Under the pieces are notes generated by a model that made no database searches, was not told the origin of the DNA, and worked only from the letters and a program-made list of their open reading frames with translations. This document shows positions 27,429 to 35,275 of a DNA stretch of 64,000 nucleotides, in pieces; the first letter of the stretch is position 1; each line of letters starts with the position of its first letter. The position numbers and the translations under genes were made by a program. Source of the DNA: Muricauda sp. MAR_2010_75 (GTDB taxonomy: Bacteria > Bacteroidota > Bacteroidia > Flavobacteriales > Flavobacteriaceae); contig NZ_JQNJ01000001.1 of NCBI RefSeq assembly GCF_000745185.1, positions 767,501 to 831,500 on the forward strand, in the 5' to 3' direction.

Positions 27429-28286
27429 TCATTGTCGAATCTCACTAGGTCGATACCCAAACTTTTTGGCAAAGGCATTGGAAAAGGAACTCAGACTGTC
27501 ATAGCCCACTTGCCAAGCGGCCTCTTGTACCGTAGCTTCATGATTCCGGAGGAGTTCGTGGGCTTTTTCCATCCGTTGGTTTTGAAGGTATTTGAATACC
27601 GGAACCCCAAAAACCTCCTTAAAGTTCTTTTTCAATTTAAAACTGTTGAGTCCTATCTGTCTGGAAAGTTCGGTCAAGGAGGGCGGATTGTCCAATTGAT
27701 TGGAAAGAATTTCCTTGGCCTGAAATAATTTTTCCCGTTCCGATGTTCTGATGACCGATTTGTCCATGGTTGCCAATTGTCCAAAAAAATGGGACAGCAA
27801 TGTCGTAATCTGACTTCGGAAAAACATCATTTTGGTTTTCCCCTCATACGAATTGTGAAAAATCTGGTCCACCACGGATTGCATTTCCGGGGTCATAAAA
27901 AATTGTGGCCCTTCCACATAAGGGTCGGTTGGATTCACCAATTGATTGAGCATTTCAGCAAATAATTCCCCTTCTTCATTGGGCAATTTTGCAAGATTCC
28001 GGGGCGAGGTGGCAATCACAATGCACTCCAAGGGTTTGTCCGAAGCAACCGTATGCTCAAACACCACCTTTTCATCAGCATAAAAAGAGAGGGCCAGTCC
28101 CTTGGTATATTGAAAATCCTTTTGGGTGTTCTCGTACTTTACCGCTAGATCAACATTTCCCGAGCCATAGAATGCCACAGCAATCACCGGTTCATCAAAC
28201 AGGCAAGCGTCTTTTGTTGGCGCATCGGCCTTGGCCTCCTCCACCAAAATGGTAAAATCATTGATGTCGATGATATCCCGGTTCAT
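27429..28286 (-). CDS. AraC family transcriptional regulator
   Basis: 285 residues. The N-terminal 160 residues form a variable sensing region and the C-terminal 100 residues carry two helix-turn-helices (LTELSRQIGLNSFKLKKNFK and VQEAAWQVGYDSLSSFSNAF), ending in KFGYRPSEIRQ, the AraC signature. The ATG at 28286 is chosen because a perfect -7 box (28309-28302) would overlap an upstream TTG start at 28304. The region between -7 and ATG leaves a leader of about 9 nt. It is separated from the heme cluster by a terminator. The target is unknown; the neighbouring heme genes are possible targets. Confidence 0.92.
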   Translation of the reverse strand: MNRDIIDINDFTILVEEAKADAPTKDACLFDEPVIAVAFYGSGNVDLAVKYENTQKDFQYTKGLALSFYADEKVVFEHTVASDKPLECIVIATSPRNLAKLPNEEGELFAEMLNQLVNPTDPYVEGPQFFMTPEMQSVVDQIFHNSYEGKTKMMFFRSQITTLLSHFFGQLATMDKSVIRTSEREKLFQAKEILSNQLDNPPSLTELSRQIGLNSFKLKKNFKEVFGVPVFKYLQNQRMEKAHELLRNHEATVQEAAWQVGYDSLSSFSNAFAKKFGYRPSEIRQ

Positions 28287-28301
28287 AAACTTGAAGTTGC
28301 C

Positions 28302-28335
28302 CAAAGTTAGCCAGAAAGTTCACATCTTCTTCAAA
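28302..28335 (-). promoter_or_regulatory. promoter of the AraC-type gene
   Basis: On the minus strand TTTG (28335-28332) and TAACTTTG (28309-28302) with a 22-nt spacer. The -7 box is perfect. It starts immediately after the T-run of the terminator of the FMN-binding gene. Confidence 0.65.
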
Positions 28336-28362
28336 CAAAAAGGCCACCCTTTCAGGTGGCCC
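28336..28362 (-). terminator. terminator of the DUF6607/FMN-binding operon
   Basis: GGCCACC and GGTGGCC (28342-28348, 28355-28361) form a 7-bp stem with a 6-nt loop; on the minus strand it is followed by TTTTTGTTTG. It isolates the operon from the AraC gene. Confidence 0.82.
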
Positions 28363-28385
28363 AAGCGATTTTGACAACATTACAA

Positions 28386-28943
28386 TCACTCAAAAAAATT
28401 ATTTTCTTCCAAAACCTGCATGCTTAAGAGCACATTACTTACTGCCAAGGTCATGGATTTGGCGGAAATGGTAGCGCCTGAGATGGCATCGATATCTTCA
28501 ACATAGGCCAAACTTTCCCCTGATTTTTTGCCTATAAATTGTTTTAGCCAACGTTGACTCCCTACTTGGCGACCATAATCTTCGCGGTATATCAATATTT
28601 TGGACTTTTTAATGCTCAAATCTGGACTGAAGAGCACCACATAATCAAAAACCTTTTTCATGCTGGGTGCTTCACCCAGATATACATAGCCTAAGCAGTT
28701 GCCATCCTTTAGGATGTTGAACAAATTTTCTCCTCCCATCTCTGCGGGGGTCTTTGCGTTCAATCCAACGTCCACTGGGAGCTGCTCCAAGGTGAATTCC
28801 TCAACTTCAAAAGTGGTCTGCACTGCATTATCCATTTTTTCCTGGAGTCGGGGTGATATTTTCTGGGTTTCAAATCCAACGAGGGAAAGGGCCGTAAAAA
28901 TTACGGCCACACTCAAAACCTTAAACTTACTTTCCCTCTGCAT
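28386..28943 (-). CDS. FMN-binding domain protein
   Basis: 185 residues. A hydrophobic N-terminal segment (VLSVAVIFTALSLVGF) anchors or exports it. The C-terminal half holds an FMN_bind domain ending in DAISGATISAKSMTLAV, where the Thr of SGAT is the usual site of covalent FMN attachment. Related proteins carry electrons at the membrane (RnfG/NqrC-like) and some act in heme or iron reduction. The ATG at 28943 overlaps the end of the DUF6607 gene by 17 nt; an in-frame ATG at 28967 is the alternative. Its place beside a heme receptor suggests a reductive step in iron uptake. Confidence 0.85.
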   Translation of the reverse strand: MQRESKFKVLSVAVIFTALSLVGFETQKISPRLQEKMDNAVQTTFEVEEFTLEQLPVDVGLNAKTPAEMGGENLFNILKDGNCLGYVYLGEAPSMKKVFDYVVLFSPDLSIKKSKILIYREDYGRQVGSQRWLKQFIGKKSGESLAYVEDIDAISGATISAKSMTLAVSNVLLSMQVLEENNFFE

Positions 28944-29853
28944 TTTTGGATACCTTCTTGTCTGCAATAAATGTATTTATCAATTGTGATATCTGTTCTT
29001 GGCCAGCATTGGCTTCTTCCAAGGTGTAGAAATGCATGAACAACGGTGTTTCATCCACCTGTTTAAGTAGGGTCAAATTGGTGTTTCTATCATAAACCTG
29101 CTCCCATGAAGCTCTGGCTTTGGCCCAAAAATCCTTGTGCTGGTTCCACCAGTCTTGGGCTATTTTACATTTGTCATCGGCTACCTTGGTGTAAATGTTC
29201 ATTCCCTTTTCTTGGGCGAGCAATACATCCGATTGACCATCCTTACGGATTATTTTGTCATTGTCCTGTTCATGAATCCAACCATAGGAAGTAATTTCCT
29301 GTCGGTTCCCCCGCTTCATCACATTGTAGTCCCTGCGTTTGGAATATTCCCTTCGTGGTAGCGGGGAATCCGTTTCATTCTCCCAGTAGTGTTTGCCATC
29401 ATAGTGCACCCACGTTGCCGAACCCGAATATCGGGGGCTATCGTCCACCTGATACACTTTCTGGGTCCACTGCCCTTTCACAGCATCGGCTGGAAGTTTT
29501 TGGAACGTCCAATTGTTGTCCTTATCATAATAGAACATATTTTGGTTTTCGTATAACCAATCTTGACGCCAGTGTTTAATGACCACGGTGTCATGGACCA
29601 CCAACAAATGCTGCAGTGAAATTTTGTTCTCTTCATCAACAATGGGGATAGCCAGCTCCAAAGCTTTGGCGGTATAATCCAGCTTTTTTTCATAGTCGAT
29701 TTCTGGGGCAAAGGTCTCTGTGTACTTAAAAGTGATTTCAAAACAACCACACATATCCTTTATGGCTTTGCGGTCAAGTTCTTTCTTTTCTTGGGCCTGC
29801 ATTACAAATGCCAATCCAAAAGCAAGCGATGCAAAAATGACTGATTTTTTCAT
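28927..29853 (-). CDS. DUF6607 family secreted protein
   Basis: 308 residues with signal peptide MKKSVIFASLAFGLAFVMQAQ. The mature protein starts with a CGCFEITFKYTETF segment, then HLLVVHDTVVIKHWRQDW, WTFQKLPADAVKGQWTQKVYQ and WHYDGKHYWENETDSPLPRR-like aromatic stretches, characteristic of the DUF6607 group as I recall it. Its biochemical role is unknown. It is upstream of the FMN-binding gene in the same operon and divergent from the TonB receptor, so it should belong to the same uptake function. A -7 box on the minus strand lies at 29898-29891. Confidence 0.72.
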   Translation of the reverse strand: MKKSVIFASLAFGLAFVMQAQEKKELDRKAIKDMCGCFEITFKYTETFAPEIDYEKKLDYTAKALELAIPIVDEENKISLQHLLVVHDTVVIKHWRQDWLYENQNMFYYDKDNNWTFQKLPADAVKGQWTQKVYQVDDSPRYSGSATWVHYDGKHYWENETDSPLPRREYSKRRDYNVMKRGNRQEITSYGWIHEQDNDKIIRKDGQSDVLLAQEKGMNIYTKVADDKCKIAQDWWNQHKDFWAKARASWEQVYDRNTNLTLLKQVDETPLFMHFYTLEEANAGQEQISQLINTFIADKKVSKNAEGK

Positions 29854-29862
29854 AGGTGTTAA

Positions 29863-29970
29863 TTAGTTAGACTGCTCAAAATTGATTTCTCAAAAATATT
29901 AATATTATTTAGACTGAATTAAAATAACTTATATATTTGCGACAAATCTAACTAGAATGAGTCTAAATAA
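29863..29970. promoter_or_regulatory. shared control region of the heme cluster with repeated TTAnTTAGACT half-sites
   Basis: TTAGTTAGACTG at 29863-29874 and TTATTTAGACTG at 29905-29916 are direct repeats; AGTCTAAATAA at 29960-29970 is an exact inverse of the second. The 23-bp stretch 29905-29927 is itself a partial dyad with TTATTT/AAATAA ends. It lies between a plus-strand -7 box TATATTTG (29932-29939) for the TonB receptor and a minus-strand -7 box TATTTTTG (29898-29891) for DUF6607, covering both -33 regions. This suits a single iron- or heme-responsive repressor acting on both sides. The identity of the regulator (Fur-like or other) is not shown. Confidence 0.6.
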
Positions 29971-32062
29971 AAATAAGTTTTTGATTTATTTTTCATTTTT
30001 TTTCTGCGTCACAGTTCTTGCGCAAGAAGCTGATACTATGGAAAAAGACTCAATGGCCTTGCAAAATCTGAACGAAGTGGTGGTTACCGCCACCCGTACC
30101 TATAGGCAACTATCTTCTTTGCCACAGCCTGTGACACTCATTCCAAAAAAGCAATTGCAGCAGACCGGTGTCACCCGTTTAAATGAAATCCTGAATGAGC
30201 AAACGGGCATCATTATGGTCCCCGATGCGACGATTGGAGGTGGCGAAGGTGTTCAAATACAAGGTATTGCTTCAGATTATATTTTAGTGCTGATTGACGG
30301 GGTTCCCTTGGTTGGTCGAAGCTCTGGAAATCTGGACCTTAGCCGGCTTGCCATTGGCAACATTAAACAGATAGAAGTGGTGAAAGGGCCTTCATCCAGC
30401 CTTTTTGGCTCTGAAGCGCTTGGAGGTGTCATCAATATCATAACGGAAAAACCTACCTCAAAAAAAATAAGCGGACAAGTTTCCCACCGGGCCGCAAGTT
30501 TTAACAATCAAAACAGTACGGTCAACCTTAACCAAAGAACCAAAAAGGTTGGGTTTTCCATTTTTGCCGACAGACTTAGTACGGATGGATATGACCTTGC
30601 CCCCTCCCAAGAAGGACAGACCATCTCACCCTTTTTCAACTATACCTTTAATGGGCGTGTGTATTTTGATGCTTCCGAGCATCTGGATGTCTTTGCCTCT
30701 GGCCGTTACTTCTTCCAAGAGTTTTCAATTGCGCCAAGCAGTAGCGAGGAAAAAGATGCCAATGTCCACCTACGCATCAACCACAACCTCTCCAAAAAGA
30801 CCAACTTTCAATATGAATTGTACTACACCAACTACATTACGGACGAAAAAAGCATAGACCCCATCGATAATGAATTACTCATTGCCAATGACTTTGACCA
30901 GAAACTCTTTCGTCCTGAAATCAGGTTCAACCATACCTTTTCGGCTAACAATACGCTAACAATAGGTGGTGGGTATAATTTTGAGAACTTGCAACGCTCC
31001 TTGTTCGCTCATACAATATCCTTTGAATCCCAGTACATTTTTACCCAATACGACTTTAAACCCTCCAAAAAGCTCAACATCATAGCGGGCGCTCGTTTTG
31101 ACAGCCACAGCGAATACAACTCCCAACTGAGCCCCAAAATATCGGCTCGGTACAGCATAACTCGCAATATTGCCCTTAAAGGCTCGGTGGGCAGCGGTTT
31201 TAAGGCGCCTGATTTTAGACAACTGTATTTGGATTTTACCAATGCAGCTGGAGGCGGGTACTCCGTTTTTGGAAAGGAAGTTGAGCAAGAGGGCATTCAA
31301 CGACTACAAGACAATAACGAAATTGCCACCTTACAGGTGGATTCTGCGGAACTGGGCCAACCGCTGGATGCCGAAAGTTCTGTTGGATACAATCTGGGGA
31401 TGTCCTATAAAAAGGGAAAACTGTCCACAACCTTGAATCTTTTCCGAAACGACTTTAAAAACCTGATAGATACCCGAATCTTGGCATCCAAGACCAATGG
31501 GCAGAATGTTTTTGGCTACATCAACCGAGAACGTGTGTACACGCAAGGGCTGGAAGCAGATTTTCAATACAAGCCCAAAGAAAATATAAGTCTCTCGCTA
31601 GGGTATCAATTACTGTATGCGTTTGACAAGGACCAGAAAGATGCGGTCAACAATGGTGAGGTTTTTGCCCGAGACCCTGAGACTCTGGAAACCGTCCGCT
31701 TGTCCAAATCAGATTATTTTGGACTGGAAAACCGTTCGCGCCATACCATCAATGCAAAGGTTTTTTGGGAAATCCCCAAATGGGAGGCCAATGCCAATGT
31801 AAGGGTCACGTACCGAAGTCGGTTTGGGTATACAGACCGCAATGGTAACGCTATATTGGATGCATACGATGAATCCTTTGTAAAAGGATATGCATTGGTA
31901 AATCTGGCCTTGGGAAAAACATTTTTCAAGCGTTACCACCTTCAATGCGGCCTAAACAATCTGCTTGATTTTAAAGGATCCAACCCTCTGGCTGCACAAG
32001 ACAATGAAGTGCTCATTAATCCGGGCATTCAATTTTTTACTCGATTTATTATTCAATTTTAA
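29957..32062 (+). CDS. TonB-dependent receptor, probable heme uptake
   Basis: 701 residues. The signal peptide ends near residue 23 (VTVLAQ). Plug motifs follow: LNEVVVTATRTYRQLSSLP near 38, VQIQGIASDYILVLIDGVPL near 100 and GPSSSLFGSEALGGVINI near 142. The barrel includes YSITRNIALKGSVGSGFKAPDFRQLY and ends FFTRFIIQF. It is of the BtuB/HmuR type without the carboxypeptidase-like domain. The HmuY-like gene 17 nt downstream points to heme as the ligand. The ATG lies about 11 nt after the predicted transcription start. Confidence 0.88.
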   Translation: MSLNKNKFLIYFSFFFCVTVLAQEADTMEKDSMALQNLNEVVVTATRTYRQLSSLPQPVTLIPKKQLQQTGVTRLNEILNEQTGIIMVPDATIGGGEGVQIQGIASDYILVLIDGVPLVGRSSGNLDLSRLAIGNIKQIEVVKGPSSSLFGSEALGGVINIITEKPTSKKISGQVSHRAASFNNQNSTVNLNQRTKKVGFSIFADRLSTDGYDLAPSQEGQTISPFFNYTFNGRVYFDASEHLDVFASGRYFFQEFSIAPSSSEEKDANVHLRINHNLSKKTNFQYELYYTNYITDEKSIDPIDNELLIANDFDQKLFRPEIRFNHTFSANNTLTIGGGYNFENLQRSLFAHTISFESQYIFTQYDFKPSKKLNIIAGARFDSHSEYNSQLSPKISARYSITRNIALKGSVGSGFKAPDFRQLYLDFTNAAGGGYSVFGKEVEQEGIQRLQDNNEIATLQVDSAELGQPLDAESSVGYNLGMSYKKGKLSTTLNLFRNDFKNLIDTRILASKTNGQNVFGYINRERVYTQGLEADFQYKPKENISLSLGYQLLYAFDKDQKDAVNNGEVFARDPETLETVRLSKSDYFGLENRSRHTINAKVFWEIPKWEANANVRVTYRSRFGYTDRNGNAILDAYDESFVKGYALVNLALGKTFFKRYHLQCGLNNLLDFKGSNPLAAQDNEVLINPGIQFFTRFIIQF

Positions 32063-32078
32063 TCTTTAATCCATTTTT

Positions 32079-32717
32079 ATGAAAACCATTTTTAGATCAG
32101 TAACAATCACCTGTATCTTGCTCGCCTTTGCAGCGTGCAGTAGCGACGATGATAACAATCCAGACCTTGTAGCTGTTGAGAGCAGTACCGCAAGTAATAT
32201 TCCAGCACCGCAAACCGGTGGTCAGGGAGAACCCGTAGGTGGCCCTTTCACCAAATTTAGCTTTGCCACTGGCGCGGTCACTACCAGCGATACGGAATGG
32301 GATATTGCTTTTAGAGGTACTACCATTGCCGTGAACGGCGGTTCCGAAACGGGAACAGACGATGAACCGGAACGAAATGGAGACGCGGGCGTATCTATTG
32401 CGAATGGTACTTTTGCCGATATCACCTCAGCCGATGGACTCACCTTTGAACAAGATGCCTCAGGCGCTTTTGCCATAGCTTCGGGAAGTGATAATGGTTG
32501 GTACAACTACAATCCTGCTACATTCACCGTTACCCCAATTCCCGGTAAAATTTTGGTGTTCCGAACACATGATGGAAAATATGCCAAAGTGGAAATCCTA
32601 AGCTACTATAAGGACGCCCCCACTGAAATTGACGCCATGACAGATGAGTCTCGATTTTACACCTTTAACTATGTGTACAACCCCAATGCGGGCAAGACCA
32701 CATTGACCGTTAACTAA
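32079..32717 (+). CDS. hmuY: HmuY family heme-binding lipoprotein
   Basis: 212 residues. MKTIFRSVTITCILLAFAAC is a lipoprotein signal, followed by the acidic SSDDDNNPD spacer typical of surface-exposed Bacteroidota lipoproteins. The HmuY fold is suggested by FTKFSFATGAVTTSDTEWDIAFRGTTIAVNGG near 65-95 and the C-terminal strands FRTHDGKYAKVEILSYY and RFYTFNYVYN. In Porphyromonas HmuY binds heme and passes it to the receptor HmuR; here the receptor gene is directly upstream (17-nt gap). Heme-ligand residues cannot be assigned from sequence alone. Confidence 0.82.
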   Translation: MKTIFRSVTITCILLAFAACSSDDDNNPDLVAVESSTASNIPAPQTGGQGEPVGGPFTKFSFATGAVTTSDTEWDIAFRGTTIAVNGGSETGTDDEPERNGDAGVSIANGTFADITSADGLTFEQDASGAFAIASGSDNGWYNYNPATFTVTPIPGKILVFRTHDGKYAKVEILSYYKDAPTEIDAMTDESRFYTFNYVYNPNAGKTTLTVN

Positions 32718-32744
32718 AGAGCAATTCTTAAAAAGTTTGTTTTT

Positions 32745-32793
32745 TTACTCAGTTAGTTTGTGTGAAAACCGGAGCAAATGCTCCGGTTTTTTT
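32745..32793 (+). terminator. terminator of the TonB receptor-hmuY operon, with TTAGTTTGT motif
   Basis: ACCGGAGC, loop AAAT, GCTCCGGT forms an 8-bp stem followed by seven T (to 32793). It is preceded by a T-run and CAGTTAGTTTGTG (32752-32764), similar to the sequence ahead of the hairpins at 21305 and 21664. Confidence 0.85.
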
Positions 32794-32889
32794 ATCCAAA
32801 TACCCATAATCCCTTTTAAGACACTAAAAAAACGGATAGTGTTAAAGGGACCGCAACACATATACTATTTTGGAAAAAACCTTAACTTA

Positions 32890-33288
32890 ATGGATGACAT
32901 GGGCGTAATTTCAAGAGATGACCGTGAAATAAAATTCTTTTACAGTTCTGCAACCACCATCGGAAAGCAGACTTTGGGCTATATACGTGCTTCCGAAAAA
33001 AAAGTAATGGAGATAGATGTGTCCAAAACCAAGGTCACCGCTACACAATGGTCCGAGTTGGCAGGCCTATTGAACATTCCCATTAAAGATATCATCAATA
33101 CGGAGCACCCTGATTTTGTGGCCAAATATGGGAAGAATCCTGATATCACCGATGAGAACGATTGGCTCCACATTCTGGAGAAAAGTCCTCAAGTTTTTCA
33201 AAATCCCATCATTTTGAACGGCGACAAAGCTTTTCAAATCAAAACCCCATCCCATGTATCTTCCATTCTGGACGGGGAAGAACAATAG
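32890..33288 (+). CDS. ArsC/Spx-like thioredoxin-fold protein lacking the catalytic Cys
   Basis: 132 residues from the ATG at 32890 (an ATG 9 nt later is possible; a longer frame from 32737 runs back into the hmuY terminator and is rejected). The order beta (IKFFYSS), helix (TTIGKQTLGYIRASEK), beta (VMEIDVSKTKVT), helical core (LLNIPIKDIINTEHPDFVAKYG), NPIILNGDKAFQIKTPSHV matches ArsC/Spx/YffB proteins, ending with the usual P-I-x-x-x-G-K-x-x-x-x-x-P. The Cys-x-x-S/T at the start of helix 1 is replaced by SSATT, so arsenate reduction is not expected. It precedes the AsmA-like gene by 8 nt. Confidence 0.75.
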   Translation: MDDMGVISRDDREIKFFYSSATTIGKQTLGYIRASEKKVMEIDVSKTKVTATQWSELAGLLNIPIKDIINTEHPDFVAKYGKNPDITDENDWLHILEKSPQVFQNPIILNGDKAFQIKTPSHVSSILDGEEQ

Positions 33289-33296
33289 TCCACAAC

Positions 33297-34865
33297 ATGC
33301 TCAAACCGCTCATGGGAAAAAGAAGAACAGTAAAAAAGAGAACCGTGGCCCTTTGTGCCATTTTTATCTTGGTGGTACTGGGTGTGGGAGCCCAATTCCT
33401 GTTCACCAACAAGGTAAAATCCGCCCTTTCCCAAAATGTGCCCTCTCACATGAATTTGGAGTACGGTTCCCTGAGCACCAACGTACTTTTGGGCAGTATC
33501 ACCCTGGACGACATCAGTCTGGACCATAGCGAGCAATTGTTCCATGTTCAAGCAAAACGAATTAAAGTGTCTGGTTTGGGGTATTGGACCTTGTTGACCA
33601 AAGGGGGTATTTCGGTTTCAAATTTGAGTTTGGATGAACCGATAATGATCCTACAAAACTCCAAAAAGGATGCCGCCAAAACCCCATCAACCACTTCAAA
33701 AAAGAAAGATTCAACGGTGATTACCATTGAAAATTTTAGCATCAATAAGGGTCAATTGGAGATTCTCGAAAGCCCAACGGATAGTACCCAACTATCCATT
33801 AAAGGCATCAATTTTTCTGTAAGCGACATTCAGTTCGACCCAGAAACCGCCCAAAATAAAATTCCGTTTACCTACGGCAAGTATCAGTTACATACCCAAA
33901 AATTGTATTATGACATGGGTTCTTACGAGTTTTTGCAGCTTGATGCATTGCAGTTTTCGCCAGAGGAAAGCTCAATTACGAATTTCGTACTGCGCTCCAA
34001 ATACAGTAGGGAGGAATTGTCTAAAAAATTGTTGGTAGAGCATGACCATTACGAGCTTATCATCGGCACGATTGGCCTAAACCAGTTTCAATTTGGGTTT
34101 GAGGCTGAAGAACCACAGCTACATATCCAAGAAATCACCCTGCAAGAGCCCCATTTTCAGGTGTATCGGGATAAACTTCTGCCCGATGACACCACCCATA
34201 AAAAACTGTACAACCAAGCACTTCGGGATTTGCCACTGGACCTTCAGGTGGACACCATTGCCATTAAAAACGGCACGCTCACCTACGAGGAACGCTTGGA
34301 GCCCGATGTGGACCCGAACAGTCTTCGTTTTACTGAACTTTCGGCCAGCATCAACAACCTGCACAGCAAAAAAGAGGGCAAGGTCAAGGTGAAGGCGGAG
34401 GCCCAACTGATGGGAGATGGTGCCCTTACCCTCGATTGGTCCTTTGACCCCCAGAGCAAGGCCAACAATTTTTTGGCTTCGGGTACGCTCAGTGATTTTG
34501 AGACCGAATCCATTAACCCTTTCCTAAAAACCAACCTCAGGGCGGAAGTAAAAGGAACCGTGAACCAGATGTACTTCACCATCAGTGGAAATGAAGTGCA
34601 ATCCACCGGGGACATTAAAATGAATTACGACCAATTTGAGTTTGTGGTGTTGAAAAAGGACCGTTTGGGCGTGAACAAACTGCTTACGGCCGTGGTGAAT
34701 ATTTTTGCCCGAAAAAATTCCGATACCGACCCCGATGGTTACCGTTATGGCTCGTTTGAGGTGGAACGCAACACGGACAAATCCTTCTTCAATTATTTAT
34801 GGATCGGCCTTAAGGCTGGACTGGTAGATACGGTTACTGGCAATGGGAAAAAGAAAAAGGGATAA
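33297..34865 (+). CDS. AsmA/DUF748-like envelope protein
   Basis: 522 residues from ATG 33297 (MLKPLMGKRRTVKKRTVAL), chosen because it directly precedes a basic stretch and one TM segment (ALCAIFILVVLGVGAQFLF). The periplasmic part is repetitive beta sheet: ITLDDISLDHSEQLFHVQAK, ISVSNLSLDEPIMILQN, FSINKGQLEILESP and others, typical of AsmA-like bridges between the two membranes. The C-terminus has INMNYDQ-like strands (VQSTGDIKMNYDQFEFVVLK) and RRYGSFEVERN-like sequence, as in other AsmA-like C-termini. It likely handles lipids or outer-membrane assembly; exact function unknown. It starts 8 nt after the ArsC-like gene. Confidence 0.75.
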   Translation: MLKPLMGKRRTVKKRTVALCAIFILVVLGVGAQFLFTNKVKSALSQNVPSHMNLEYGSLSTNVLLGSITLDDISLDHSEQLFHVQAKRIKVSGLGYWTLLTKGGISVSNLSLDEPIMILQNSKKDAAKTPSTTSKKKDSTVITIENFSINKGQLEILESPTDSTQLSIKGINFSVSDIQFDPETAQNKIPFTYGKYQLHTQKLYYDMGSYEFLQLDALQFSPEESSITNFVLRSKYSREELSKKLLVEHDHYELIIGTIGLNQFQFGFEAEEPQLHIQEITLQEPHFQVYRDKLLPDDTTHKKLYNQALRDLPLDLQVDTIAIKNGTLTYEERLEPDVDPNSLRFTELSASINNLHSKKEGKVKVKAEAQLMGDGALTLDWSFDPQSKANNFLASGTLSDFETESINPFLKTNLRAEVKGTVNQMYFTISGNEVQSTGDIKMNYDQFEFVVLKKDRLGVNKLLTAVVNIFARKNSDTDPDGYRYGSFEVERNTDKSFFNYLWIGLKAGLVDTVTGNGKKKKG

Positions 34866-35275
34866 ACGGGCAAATGGTGAAAGGTAAAATCTAAGCTTTA
34901 TTTCCTTTTTCTTGGGTTTCGTAACTTTCACAACTTCGTTCTTTCCACTTCGTCCTCTCACTCTTAACCCTTGCACCATAAGCCTTGAACCCTTCACCCA
35001 AAAAATTGTTCACTGTCAATTGTACATTGTAGATTTCCCCCAGTTTTTTTATGGTTTTTCCGCTATGCTAATTGACTGAAATTCTGTACTTTAACCACTT
35101 AAAACTCCCCCTTTCTCAAGTCGTTGCCTGAAATTCCTACAGTAAATTTTCATAAAATGGCACGATTACGGTTTTCCGCAATACTAGCTTTATGGTAGAT
35201 TGTAATTTGGCATAATAAAGAAGCATTTTTACATCCATATAAAAGCTTTGTAGCCTAATAACAAAAATTTAAAAT
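34866..35275. other. left flank of accessory insert, non-coding
   Basis: 410 bp with no supported gene. The first 130 bp are strongly strand-asymmetric (pyrimidine-rich on plus, purine-rich on minus) with degenerate short repeats such as AACCCTT near 34975-34995. From about 35060 the composition becomes A/T rich, continuing through the next two genes. No tRNA, integrase or obvious att repeat was found. The promoter of the gene at 35276 is not clear; TAATTTGG at 35203 is a poor -7 match. Confidence 0.55.

Noticed and set aside
32737-32889. Upstream extension of the ArsC-like protein
   Set aside because: The added 51 residues come from the hmuY terminator region and do not resemble a targeting sequence.
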